In this document: piece by piece, positions 36,147-44,313 of the stretch | Layout: the number at the start of each line of letters is the position of its first letter | Numbering within the stretch: position 1 is the stretch's first letter | Origin: Ruminiclostridium cellobioparum DSM 1351 = ATCC 15832 | GTDB taxonomy: Bacteria; Bacillota; Clostridia; Acetivibrionales; DSM-1351 | Direction: 5' to 3' | NCBI RefSeq assembly: GCF_000621505.1 | Contig: NZ_JHYD01000010.1 | Location: 153,399 to 217,398, forward strand | DNA length: 64,000 nt | Translations under genes and position numbers: made by a program | The notes under the pieces: generated by a model | What the model saw: the letters and a program-made list of their open reading frames with translations, nothing else | Databases searched by the model: none | Told to the model about the DNA's origin: nothing

Positions 36147-37382
36147 TTAGGCTATAAATCTCCCCATATCATAGAGTGTATTTATTATGGCACTCACAGC
36201 AATCCTCTGGCCGTCTTGAGCCCTCTGATAGCTTCTGAAGCCGCCGGCATCCTGCACAACGGCCATTAAATCGGCAGCATTGCTTGAACCGATAACCCCG
36301 CCATTTTCAAAACCAAGTATCCCTATTCGTTCAGTCTTATCCAAACTTACAAGCGGGTGTAAAATATTTTCCGAGTTCCCGCTGGAACTGAAGCCAAGCA
36401 GCAAATCTCCATTTCTAACTCCCAGATTTCTGATAATCCTTGTAAAAGCATCACTTTTTAAATATCCATTAATATATCCATTGTTTATACTCTTTGTCAT
36501 ATTTTTAACATAAGAGGTCACATCAAATATTCTGGCATATCCATCAGCCGGATCATCCGCCAGCTCCTTGAGCGCACCGGCAGCAAATGATGCTATGGAA
36601 GCACTTCCTCCATTTCCGAAGGCAAAAATCCGGCTGCCTTCTCTAAGCTTTTTTTCTATTGCTGCTGAAATACCGGCAAGATTTTTATTGGAAAAATAAC
36701 GACCCTTTAATGATCTTAAAAGCAGCTGGCAATATTCCGATAATGCTTCGGCACCCTGATCCTTAAACTCGGTATCAGTTTTAAATGCCAGATTTGCAGA
36801 CAGGAAATGAAGAACAATTTGAGCTGTATCCCTTGCGACAAGTGTGTTATCCGAGTTGATAAAAATATTGATTCCGGTATACTCCGGAATCCTTTTCATA
36901 TTTGAAATCAATACGTTTATTCCGCCATTTTCATAGTTATATTCAAATGCTTTCCGGAGTATCCTGTCATCTTTTTCAAACTGCACCCCCACCAGTACAT
37001 CTCTTTTACCAAAATGTCTCCGCTCTAAAATATCCTTCAGCCGGTACGGACAGGGGCCTTCATTTCTGAAAGCTGTTATTTCAGGGATTCCCATGGTTAT
37101 GACACTCAAATTGTTTGTTTTCAGGAAATTAAAATTTGCGTGATTTATTATGTGGTAATCCTGCCCGGTGCCAAAAAACATTATTTCATTATGCCGTGCT
37201 CTTGCCCGGACCAGCACCCTTGAAAATTCCTCTATTTCATCTATTGAGCTGCTGCATAGCTCACGCAAGGCATTCCGTATTTGCTTCAAATATTGTTCTA
37301 TTATACCGGCCCGTGTTTTCATATCCGGATAAAATTTTAGCCCTTCTTTCGTTTTTCCTGCTAATACCGCGTTCGTATTCAT
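36147..37382 (-). CDS. double-SIS-domain sugar-phosphate-binding protein
   Basis: A 411-residue protein with two SIS-like halves. The second is clear and GmhA-like: IFAFGNGGSASIASFAAGAL, then LGVRNGDLLLGFSSSGNSENIL and IGILGFENGGVIG. The first half has FFGTGQDYHIINHANF and is more divergent. SIS domains bind phosphosugars and act as isomerases or in regulators; sedoheptulose-7-phosphate isomerase activity is possible but key residues cannot be verified. No biosynthetic neighbours. The 5' region has two GAGAGGTGAT-like sites in a row; GGGGTGATT nearest the ATG at 37382 is the likely ribosome site. Confidence 0.65.
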   Translation of the reverse strand: MNTNAVLAGKTKEGLKFYPDMKTRAGIIEQYLKQIRNALRELCSSSIDEIEEFSRVLVRARARHNEIMFFGTGQDYHIINHANFNFLKTNNLSVITMGIPEITAFRNEGPCPYRLKDILERRHFGKRDVLVGVQFEKDDRILRKAFEYNYENGGINVLISNMKRIPEYTGINIFINSDNTLVARDTAQIVLHFLSANLAFKTDTEFKDQGAEALSEYCQLLLRSLKGRYFSNKNLAGISAAIEKKLREGSRIFAFGNGGSASIASFAAGALKELADDPADGYARIFDVTSYVKNMTKSINNGYINGYLKSDAFTRIIRNLGVRNGDLLLGFSSSGNSENILHPLVSLDKTERIGILGFENGGVIGSSNAADLMAVVQDAGGFRSYQRAQDGQRIAVSAIINTLYDMGRFIA

Positions 37383-37758
37383 ATTTAATCACCCCTATCA
37401 CCTCTCGAGCAAAACTTTGCCTCAAATTAATCACCTCTCTCACCAAAAACAGATTTAAAGTTTGAGAATGTATTCATAATATATTTAACAGAAAGGAACA
37501 TCCTTTTTACATATATGGTAATTTTTACAACAGAATAACACACTATCAATTCGGTAACATTGGTAAATTTACCTAATAAATCCCTTGTTTTGCAACTTAA
37601 ATTTCTATGTCATGTCTCTGTAAAAATTTTTTATATTTCAAAGCTGTAACCGTACTTTATATCATAGTGAATGGATAGGTCTTCAAAATTTAGATTAGTA
37701 TAGGATATTGAAATACACACATAATATCGTATAGAAAAATTGGTACGGGAGGTTGCTT
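37383..37758. other. divergent intergenic region
   Basis: A 376-bp gap between the SIS gene and a small membrane-protein gene. Near 37383-37440 the minus strand has two tandem GAGAGGTGAT boxes separated by TTGAGGCAAAGTTTTGC, possibly a duplicated ribosome site. The rest is AT-rich with no coding frame. Confidence 0.35.
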
Positions 37759-38238
37759 ATGACTAATCAGGTAATAGTATGGTCTATGCTGATTCTGCCC
37801 TGGCTGTCACTCTTCTTTATGAAGAAGGAAGAGATCAGGCGCTGGATGCCGGTTGCCCTATTCACTATGGTAACAAACACAATTATCATAGATATAGGTG
37901 TTGGCCTAAAACTGTGGGAAACCCGGGTGAATATCTTTCCACTTGATCAAATGATAAGTTTTGTCTACGGTGTTTTGCCAATAGCCGCAATGTGGATTTT
38001 CAAATTCACCTATGGACGATTTTGGCTCTATTTTGTTATTGAAATACTTCTGAGCACTCTTTTTATCCGCGTGATACATCCCTGGCTGCATAGAAGAGGA
38101 ATATTTATATGGCTAAATCAGGATTTTCTCAAAGGAATCTGGATATATGTAATGACAATCACACATTATTTATTAATCTATCTCTATGGAATGTGGCAGG
38201 ATGGCAAATTTGCACGGCCTCATAAAAACAGGTCATAA
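37759..38238 (+). CDS. CBO0543-family small membrane protein
   Basis: A 159-residue protein with about four to five transmembrane helices, matching the clostridial CBO0543 family by the IIIDIGVGLKLWETR and MISFVYGVLPIAAMWIF pattern. Function unknown; the family is widespread in spore-formers. The ATG at 37759 is preferred to an upstream TTG because GGGAGG is well placed. It is followed by a strong terminator, so it is monocistronic. Confidence 0.65.
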   Translation: MTNQVIVWSMLILPWLSLFFMKKEEIRRWMPVALFTMVTNTIIIDIGVGLKLWETRVNIFPLDQMISFVYGVLPIAAMWIFKFTYGRFWLYFVIEILLSTLFIRVIHPWLHRRGIFIWLNQDFLKGIWIYVMTITHYLLIYLYGMWQDGKFARPHKNRS

Positions 38239-38268
38239 TCCTCATCGTCCGGGATAATTTAAACAATA

Positions 38269-38309
38269 AAACAATTAAGGAACCCTGAAAGTGGGTTCCT
38301 TAATTGTTT
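38269..38309. terminator. bidirectional terminator
   Basis: Perfect 17-base arms (AAACAATTAAGGAACCC and complement at 38293-38309) with a 7-base loop, between two convergent genes. Confidence 0.85.
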
Positions 38310-38337
38310 CGATATTAATTTCGTTCCTGCTCCCTGT

Positions 38338-39039
38338 TTAAATACTTTTGTCTTGCTGTGATTCAGTTATAAAGTGTCCTGCATAAATTATTCCCGTCAA
38401 TCCCAGGATATACGTTGCCCATATTACCGCATCCCTGAAATGTACCGTTATTCCTCCGATTCCTGTTACTGCCAGAAACAGGTCTGAAATCACAAACATA
38501 AATGCTCCGGCTGCCACCAGCAGGTATTTTTTATGTATTCTTACCAGAGACCAGGAGAAGGCAGCCATTGTCGAAACCCATAGCCCGTATGCAAGTACGC
38601 CGTAAGACATGAAACTTTTGTCCTTTGGAAATACTAAAAGCCCCCATAATAAAATGGTTATTGCCCAGTACAGTGCCATAAATATGTAAGAGTATTTGCA
38701 AAAAATTGTTAAGCCATGTTTTTTAACGGTTTTTGCATAAGCAAGGATAAAAGAAACATGTGCAAGGGCAAAGAATACGATACTTCCTATAATACCAACT
38801 CCAGGGATGACATCCGAATTAATGAGATCTCCGATAAAGCATAGGGACATCCCGATGGCAACATATTTTGTATAAACCTTTGTCCTGTTAAAATGCCTTA
38901 TTAATAATGCCGCCAGGACAAAGGACAGGCTTAAAATCACTTTTACCGGTACAGCAAGGCCTCCTGACGGATTGGATGTATTTATAACTAAACCGATTGA
39001 ATAAATGACTAACTGAATTGCAATTAAAATATAAAACAT
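38338..39039 (-). CDS. YhhN/TMEM86-family membrane protein (lysoplasmalogenase-like)
   Basis: A 233-residue protein with about eight transmembrane helices. The signature YVAIGMSLCFIGDLIN and the later YLLVAAGAFMFVISDLFLA segments carry the Asp residues of the YhhN family, whose studied members hydrolyse the vinyl-ether bond of lysoplasmalogen. Plasmalogens are common in anaerobic clostridia, so this activity is plausible but not shown. AAGGAGG precedes the ATG. Confidence 0.75.
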   Translation of the reverse strand: MFYILIAIQLVIYSIGLVINTSNPSGGLAVPVKVILSLSFVLAALLIRHFNRTKVYTKYVAIGMSLCFIGDLINSDVIPGVGIIGSIVFFALAHVSFILAYAKTVKKHGLTIFCKYSYIFMALYWAITILLWGLLVFPKDKSFMSYGVLAYGLWVSTMAAFSWSLVRIHKKYLLVAAGAFMFVISDLFLAVTGIGGITVHFRDAVIWATYILGLTGIIYAGHFITESQQDKSI

Positions 39040-39170
39040 TTTAAACCTCCTTTAAAAAATTAGCAAACAATTGAAATTCAAAAGCATGTTTTTCTAAATT
39101 TTAACATAAATCAGCAGGATTTGTAATCATAAATCCTGGAATACACGCTAAAAATAGTTCAAAAAATAAA

Positions 39171-39209
39171 TAACCCCACTCTTTACATTTCCGGTCAAGG
39201 GTGGGGTTA
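39171..39209 (-). terminator. terminator of the GH9 gene
   Basis: Nine-base perfect arms (TAACCCCAC and GTGGGGTTA) with a T-rich tail on the minus strand, 81 bp past the GH9 stop. Confidence 0.75.
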
Positions 39210-39289
39210 TAATTATGTAAATTAATTCTACCAGATAAAACCATAACATTTTAAAGAAATATTACTATTAACATTTCTATTAATTTTTA

Positions 39290-41470
39290 CTACTGAGGAA
39301 GTTTATCAATCATATTCAACAAATAGCTTTTCAAAACCGCATAATCCAGAGCATTTACTTCACCATCGGCTTTCACGTCTGCCGCCTGCATGTTGACATT
39401 CCCCGGAGTACTTCCCATCAATATTTGCTTTAACAATGCAAAATCTATGGTGTCAATGCTTCCGTCAGAATTTATATCTCCGTAAGTAAACCCCGGCTCC
39501 TGTTTGAAAGGCTCTTCACCCCACAGGAGTACTCCGCTGTCATATACCGGTATGTAAGGGGTCATGCCCGCAAAAGATACGGCATCATAATCCGGCGGTC
39601 CATACAGGTTTTTATAGGACCAGTCATTTTCATTGGAACCGCAGTTATCCTTATACTTTATGGATACATTGGCATCTTTCTCGCATAACTCCCATTCGGC
39701 AGGCATTATCTGTGTTCCCGAGAAATCAACGGTGAAATAATAAATATTGTCCTTATATTGCTTCAGTCCGTACAGCTTGGCCCCCTGACTCTGCCCCAGT
39801 GTTATTTCCACATCCTCCAGTTTATGTCCCGACTCAAATACTTCGGTAAGATCCATATAGTAGCGTGCAGACAGCTTATCTTTCATTGCTGCAGGCCATG
39901 CTGAGCGGTTGTTGATCTGGAACATAAGGTTTAAAGTCCCATACCCCTCGTAAATTATCCAGCCCCTGACAAAATACTCGGTGAGATTATCTTCCTTCGC
40001 CCGGAAATCTTCAGGTTTTGGCCAGTTTTCCAGCGGTTCTCCGCCGTACATGTCATACATTTTGGCCAGAGCACCTGCAAAGCCCGCATTGTAATCAGTG
40101 GCAACTTCATTTAATGTATAATCGGAAATGTCGTCCTTCCAACTGTCGTCAGATGTGGGACCTCCCACCAGGGCTCCATAGAGTATATGGCGGTGGAAGG
40201 CCGGTACGGTAAGCATGCTTGTCCACGAGCCGTGAGCCGTCCTGTGATGCGGGTGTTCAGGTGCATTTTTGCCAAACCCCACTACATAGCTCCCTCCCCG
40301 GGGATTATCTCCAAGTGCATAATTTATTTGACTTTCCGCAAATTTATGATATGTATCTTTTTTCGACGCTGTACCTACTGTCTTATCATCAGACCAGACA
40401 AATGCCAAAAATGCAGCGGTGGATGCATAGCGCAGGGAACCCCACTGCGAAAGCCATGCCAGACCGCCTGGAGTGTATTTGAGGCCGCCGCCCGGCATCC
40501 ACCAGTCCAGATTTTTTTCCACCATGGCAGCATATCCTGTGTCATGTGTAACCTGGGCTATTTTCAACGCCGCTCCGTAGCTGACATCATCCCAGCAATG
40601 GGTATGCTGGCCTCCCAGTGATGTGACGGGCAAAACAGCTTTTGCCTTATCAAGATAATTGGGATCTCCGGTCTTTATATAAAGCCAGATTGCCCCCCAG
40701 GCCAGATCATCAACATAACTGCCCGAAGGATACAAGGTCTTGAGAGGGTTTTTCCCTCTATATTTGTCTGCAAAGCTAAAAAGCTGTTTGGCATGTGTCA
40801 GGCAGGTAGAGGCATACTGCGGATCGGTGGGTTCGAATATAATGGATGCAATGGCCAAAGCTGCGGCAGTCTGACCGGCCACATCCGAACCCGGTGTTGT
40901 AGAATCAACTTTGAAGGAAGTTCTTTTGGTTCTGTAGTCAAGAAGTTCGTGGGGTATCCATACGGAATGGTCGGATTCCTCATATCCGCACATGTAATAC
41001 AATACTTCGGGACTTGGATGTGCTTTAATGAAAAAATCCGTAGCCCATTTGATCTCATCCAGTATATCATCCAGCTGTCCGGATTTTTCAAATGCCTCCC
41101 TGTATTCATATACGGCCCAGCCCAGCTGTCCGGCGGCATAGGACATGGGATGGGTAAATTTAATCCCGTCGCCGGCATCAGCCCAGCCTCCGGTCAGGTC
41201 AATACCCGCATCTTTTCCGTCCGTCATGGCTGCATCGGCACGATACGGCAAAATGTAATTGTCCGGTAAATCACCCAGACGGTTGGCCTTGTAAAAGAGA
41301 ATTGATTTCTGCAATGCTTCGCCATAATTGTAATAAGAACCGCCTGTTCTTGGCGAAGACGCTGCCTGAACCTTCTGCTGAAAAATTAGTGTGGATAGCA
41401 GTAACGAAGTCACAAGTATTACAGCCATTATCCGGAAAAGCTTACCGGATTGCCCTCTGTTTTCACACAT
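39290..41470 (-). CDS. GH9 endoglucanase, GH9-CBM3c-dockerin (Cel9G-like layout)
   Basis: A 726-residue secreted cellulosomal enzyme. Signal peptide to about residue 36 (KVQAAS); GH9 (alpha/alpha)6 domain from about 45 to 485; CBM3c-like module about 497-655; dockerin 662-724 with two calcium repeats (DINSDGSIDTIDF and DVKADGEVNALDY). Catalytic Asp98 and Asp101 lie in GGWADAGDGIKF and the acid Glu455 in LNEVATDYNAGF; the EHPHHRTAHGSW motif is intact. Size and order match processive endoglucanases such as Cel9G of C. cellulolyticum. The first motif is unusual: most GH9 have WYDAGDHVKF, here Tyr is Ala and His is Gly. AGGAGG-type site before ATG. Confidence 0.92.
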   Translation of the reverse strand: MCENRGQSGKLFRIMAVILVTSLLLSTLIFQQKVQAASSPRTGGSYYNYGEALQKSILFYKANRLGDLPDNYILPYRADAAMTDGKDAGIDLTGGWADAGDGIKFTHPMSYAAGQLGWAVYEYREAFEKSGQLDDILDEIKWATDFFIKAHPSPEVLYYMCGYEESDHSVWIPHELLDYRTKRTSFKVDSTTPGSDVAGQTAAALAIASIIFEPTDPQYASTCLTHAKQLFSFADKYRGKNPLKTLYPSGSYVDDLAWGAIWLYIKTGDPNYLDKAKAVLPVTSLGGQHTHCWDDVSYGAALKIAQVTHDTGYAAMVEKNLDWWMPGGGLKYTPGGLAWLSQWGSLRYASTAAFLAFVWSDDKTVGTASKKDTYHKFAESQINYALGDNPRGGSYVVGFGKNAPEHPHHRTAHGSWTSMLTVPAFHRHILYGALVGGPTSDDSWKDDISDYTLNEVATDYNAGFAGALAKMYDMYGGEPLENWPKPEDFRAKEDNLTEYFVRGWIIYEGYGTLNLMFQINNRSAWPAAMKDKLSARYYMDLTEVFESGHKLEDVEITLGQSQGAKLYGLKQYKDNIYYFTVDFSGTQIMPAEWELCEKDANVSIKYKDNCGSNENDWSYKNLYGPPDYDAVSFAGMTPYIPVYDSGVLLWGEEPFKQEPGFTYGDINSDGSIDTIDFALLKQILMGSTPGNVNMQAADVKADGEVNALDYAVLKSYLLNMIDKLPQ

Positions 41471-41640
41471 AATAATCTCTCCTCCTATTAAATTATCAAA
41501 GTCAATTACTATCGGCTAAAGCCGGCAGTGAAACCTTTAAAATAGAATGCTTAAAAGCACATATTCACCTGGACGGCTAGGTTTCAACCGTAATTGAATT
41601 TATGACAATTTTATATATAAAAATCGTCCTTGTTACTTAA
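41471..41640 (-). promoter_or_regulatory. structured 5' region of the GH9 gene
   Basis: On the minus strand this region shows GAAACC pairing with GGTTTC across about 45 bases, an inner ATGTGC-GCAT hairpin, a CGGCTTTAGCCG hairpin, and then GCCGATAGTAATTGACTTT at 41498-41516. The last string also occurs, with one change, before the radical SAM gene. It may be an untranslated leader or an operator region. No known riboswitch consensus matched. Confidence 0.4.
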
Positions 41641-41725
41641 TTATACATTTTTGTAATTTATTTGTACATACCGGAATTTTCGCAATTGTTCATCAAATTA
41701 AAATACATTTTCCTGATTTGTAGAG

Positions 41726-42226
41726 CTATGTTCCGAATACTACCATTTCCATGTATTGTACTGCTTTTTTACATAATTCGTAACACCTGCTGCGGCTCAA
41801 ATGAAGAATTTCAGCTATTTCCTCCATACTCTCCCCCTGTAAATAGTATTTTTCCAGCAGAGTCCTGTACTTTTCGTTTGACTCTCCAAGGGCATCAAGG
41901 GAATCTTCAACAATGTAAACAGAATTATGAAGCCTGGATATCTCATTTCTTAAGCAGTTTATTGCTTCTCTGTACTCATTTTCACAATGAAGCCGGTAAT
42001 TGTCGGCAGTTTCTTCAACGTTGTTGAGAACAGCCACTTCTTCACCGTTAACTACCGCAAGTTTTAATGTTTTGTCACTATGACCGCGGGCAAACATTTT
42101 ACTTTCAATATAATCCTTATCTAACTCAGGCGTCATACGCCTTATCTGATTTTCCAGGAAACTGATTCTTTGTTTATTAACCCTGTACTCCCTTAATATT
42201 TTTTCCATTGGGATATTCTGTTTCAT
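41726..42226 (-). CDS. phage-type helix-turn-helix regulator (DUF1492/ArpU-like)
   Basis: A 166-residue protein. Residues 1-110 are helical and charged, with a coiled-coil stretch (ISFLENQIRRM ... INCLRNEISRLHNSVYIVEDSL). The C-terminal 50 residues resemble sigma-70 region 4: KYRTLLEKYYLQGESMEEIAEIL, then LHLSRSRCYELCKKAVQYM as a recognition helix. Such proteins control late gene transcription in phages of Firmicutes. It is the last gene of the tail cluster strand, 133 bp past the radical SAM gene, and may be that cluster's activator. A hairpin covers its ribosome site. Confidence 0.7.
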   Translation of the reverse strand: MKQNIPMEKILREYRVNKQRISFLENQIRRMTPELDKDYIESKMFARGHSDKTLKLAVVNGEEVAVLNNVEETADNYRLHCENEYREAINCLRNEISRLHNSVYIVEDSLDALGESNEKYRTLLEKYYLQGESMEEIAEILHLSRSRCYELCKKAVQYMEMVVFGT

Positions 42227-42235
42227 ACGGCACCT

Positions 42236-42297
42236 CCAGGTCAGCTTTAACTAGTTGTCATATATAATGAAATGTAAAGCTGTTTTTTACAACCTGG
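42236..42297 (-). promoter_or_regulatory. hairpin over the ribosome site of the HTH regulator
   Basis: Minus-strand CCAGGT (42292-42297) pairs with ACCTGG (42236-42241), and CAGCTTTA (42275-42282) with TAAAGCTG (42242-42249). The inner ACCTGG arm runs directly into GGAGGTG, the Shine-Dalgarno of the 41726-42226 gene, so folding could limit its translation. Confidence 0.45.
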
Positions 42298-42359
42298 ATC
42301 GGCAAAAAAATCTATTGCGCTCAGTTTTTAATTGTCATTACTATTTAGCGGGCAAATTT

Positions 42360-43325
42360 TCAAAATATTTCTGAATAGCATGAGCTGAGACATCCCGGGC
42401 AGTCTCCCGACAACGCTTTTTCAACATATTCCTTCCGGGCCGTGGAGGCCAGAATTTCACTCAGTACAGACTTCTTTAAATCACCTATCACCGGACCGTG
42501 CCAGCATGGGAAAACCAATCCCTGAGGGGATATCCCGATAAAAGTCAATGGCATACCACATCCGCCTGAGGGTAAAATTTTATTTCCATCGAAATATTCA
42601 GGAATCCTTCTTATGTACCTGGGAGAAGGCAGCTTGCCCGGCCTGCTTTCCGAGTACTGAGCCAGTTGTTCCATTTCAAAAATAAGATCAGGAATAAGTT
42701 CCTCCGGTATAATAAATTCATCTTTACGTGCTTTAAAATTTTCCTGTGACATCATGGTACCCGTAAACGGATTTATAGTAATACAGTGTACCCCTACATC
42801 CTCCAGCAGATATTTTGAAAATGTACGAACAATTTTATAATTATGCCTTGAAAGCGTAATTCCGACAGATACCTGAAGTTCGGGAATTTTTGTGCTGTTG
42901 GCCAAAAAGCTTTTAATGGCACTAAGTGTTTTTTTAAAATTTCCTTTTCCCCGTATTTTATCATTTAATTCCTCCGGGCCTTCCAGCGACATCGGAATCA
43001 AGGAAACACCTGCCTCCAGCAGCTTTTGCGCTTCTGAAGGACCTATAAGCACACCGTTTGAAACCATCATTACTTTTAATTTTAATGAAGCTGCAAAAGC
43101 AATAATTTCATAAATATCTTTGCGCATCATCGGCTCTCCGCCTGATATTTCAAGAATTTCTGCCCCCGCTTGGGCAGCCTGCCAGATAATTTCCTTTATT
43201 TTTTCCAGAGTCAGATTATTTTCCCGGTTATTGAACTCGGGTACGTCACACATCCTGCAATGCAGGTTGCATGTGGTTGTAACCATAAAATTGACCCGCT
43301 TCAGATGAATATCTTCCAGTACCAT
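42360..43325 (-). CDS. radical SAM enzyme with SPASM-like C-terminus
   Basis: A 321-residue radical SAM protein. The cluster-binding motif CNLHCRMC is at residues 18-25, followed by EISGGEPMMR and the usual SAM-binding strands (VSNGVLI, SLIPMSLEGPEE). The C-terminus has extra Cys residues in GGCGMPLTFIG, VFPCWHG and CPGCLSSC, as in SPASM/twitch enzymes that hold a second iron-sulfur cluster and modify peptides or proteins. It lies downstream of two glycosyltransferases and the tail-fibre genes on the same strand, so a tail protein or a sugar may be the substrate. No RiPP precursor gene is obvious nearby. AGAGGAG before the ATG. Confidence 0.85.
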   Translation of the reverse strand: MVLEDIHLKRVNFMVTTTCNLHCRMCDVPEFNNRENNLTLEKIKEIIWQAAQAGAEILEISGGEPMMRKDIYEIIAFAASLKLKVMMVSNGVLIGPSEAQKLLEAGVSLIPMSLEGPEELNDKIRGKGNFKKTLSAIKSFLANSTKIPELQVSVGITLSRHNYKIVRTFSKYLLEDVGVHCITINPFTGTMMSQENFKARKDEFIIPEELIPDLIFEMEQLAQYSESRPGKLPSPRYIRRIPEYFDGNKILPSGGCGMPLTFIGISPQGLVFPCWHGPVIGDLKKSVLSEILASTARKEYVEKALSGDCPGCLSSCYSEIF

Positions 43326-43371
43326 AACTTCTCATCTCCTCTTCCGGCCAGTTAGCAGGGTGTAGCTTGCA

Positions 43372-43414
43372 AAAGTCAATAACTATCGGCAGAAGGCCTA
43401 TGGTTATTGACTTT
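43372..43414 (-). promoter_or_regulatory. long inverted repeat before the radical SAM gene
   Basis: Twelve-base perfect arms (AAAGTCAATAAC at 43372-43383 and complement at 43403-43414) with further partial pairing inside. Placed between glycosyltransferase and radical SAM genes, with TTTT after it on the minus strand, it could be an attenuator. The arm plus loop string AAAGTCAATAACTATCGGC recurs with one change upstream of the GH9 gene. Confidence 0.5.
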
Positions 43415-43443
43415 ATGGCCTTTTATCCATCTATAGCCATAGC

Positions 43444-44274
43444 TCATTTATATACTTGAATTACCCTTTTATACTGGGTTTCATCAACATCTCTGCAAGA
43501 TTCCTTCCTGACAACCCTGTAGTACCCTCCACCGGCATTATGTATTACTGTCATTAATTCATGATTTTCATTATAGACCAGATCATTTTCAATAATCAGC
43601 TTATGTCTGTTATCAATAAGAACATAATTGTATTTCTTGGATAACACAATTTTTTCATTATCCGGCATATTATTTATAATATAGTTGAAATATAATTGAT
43701 CCAGTCCGAAAAAATCATTTCCGTTATTCAAAACATATTTGTCAATTAAATCGGAAACCTTGATCATGATGTTTCTGGGACCGCATATCATGCCCGCATT
43801 TTTTTGCCTTGTTCCGCGAAAGTTTTTACACAGTTTTTTCATTTCTCCAGGCTTCAGAAGATTTAGCAGCTGTCTGTTCCACCAACTGTTATCAAGCGAA
43901 TAATCTTCAATATAACCTATTTTGTTATTGCAAATTTCAAAAATATCATCTATGGGTTCCTGAAACCACACATCTCCGCCGTCTATACTCATAACATTGG
44001 TAATATCAGCCGGAAGACGCTCTATTATTTCCGCCATGTCCCTGAATCTTACCGAAAATATATGTCTGTCCTTGCTGCATTTAATGATTTCTGCATTTTC
44101 ATCCTCATTCCTAATTCTCTCAGACGCTTCAATACTCATACCGTAATCAAGAATTATCACTTTTCCGTGATAACAAGCAGTATTGCGCAGTGTTCTCAGA
44201 AAATCATTTATTAAGTTATTTTCAAAATTTTTATCCATGCAAGTCAGGACAGCTGTGCTTTGCTGTTTTAACAT
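43444..44274 (-). CDS. GT-A-type glycosyltransferase-like protein
   Basis: A 276-residue cytoplasmic protein. The fold is suggested by VLTCMDKNFENNLINDFLRTL at the N-terminus, a metal-site-like MSIDGGDVWFQEPIDDIFE, then an acceptor-region pair KNAGMICGPRNI and FFGLDQLYFNYII, a pattern shared with GT8-like and other retaining GT-A enzymes. I cannot place it in a named family. It follows a GT2 enzyme by 39 bp. The ATG at 44274 is selected from GGGAGGA seven bases upstream; longer versions lack a site. Both enzymes sit directly after tail-fibre genes, so glycosylation of the fibre is a fair inference. Confidence 0.65.
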   Translation of the reverse strand: MLKQQSTAVLTCMDKNFENNLINDFLRTLRNTACYHGKVIILDYGMSIEASERIRNEDENAEIIKCSKDRHIFSVRFRDMAEIIERLPADITNVMSIDGGDVWFQEPIDDIFEICNNKIGYIEDYSLDNSWWNRQLLNLLKPGEMKKLCKNFRGTRQKNAGMICGPRNIMIKVSDLIDKYVLNNGNDFFGLDQLYFNYIINNMPDNEKIVLSKKYNYVLIDNRHKLIIENDLVYNENHELMTVIHNAGGGYYRVVRKESCRDVDETQYKRVIQVYK

Positions 44275-44313
44275 AAAATTATTCCTCCCGCTTTTTAATG
44301 GTGGGAAAGCCAA

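Noticed and set aside
40187..41269. Plus-strand frames antisense to the GH9 gene
   Set aside because: Shadows of a well-supported glycoside hydrolase gene on the other strand.
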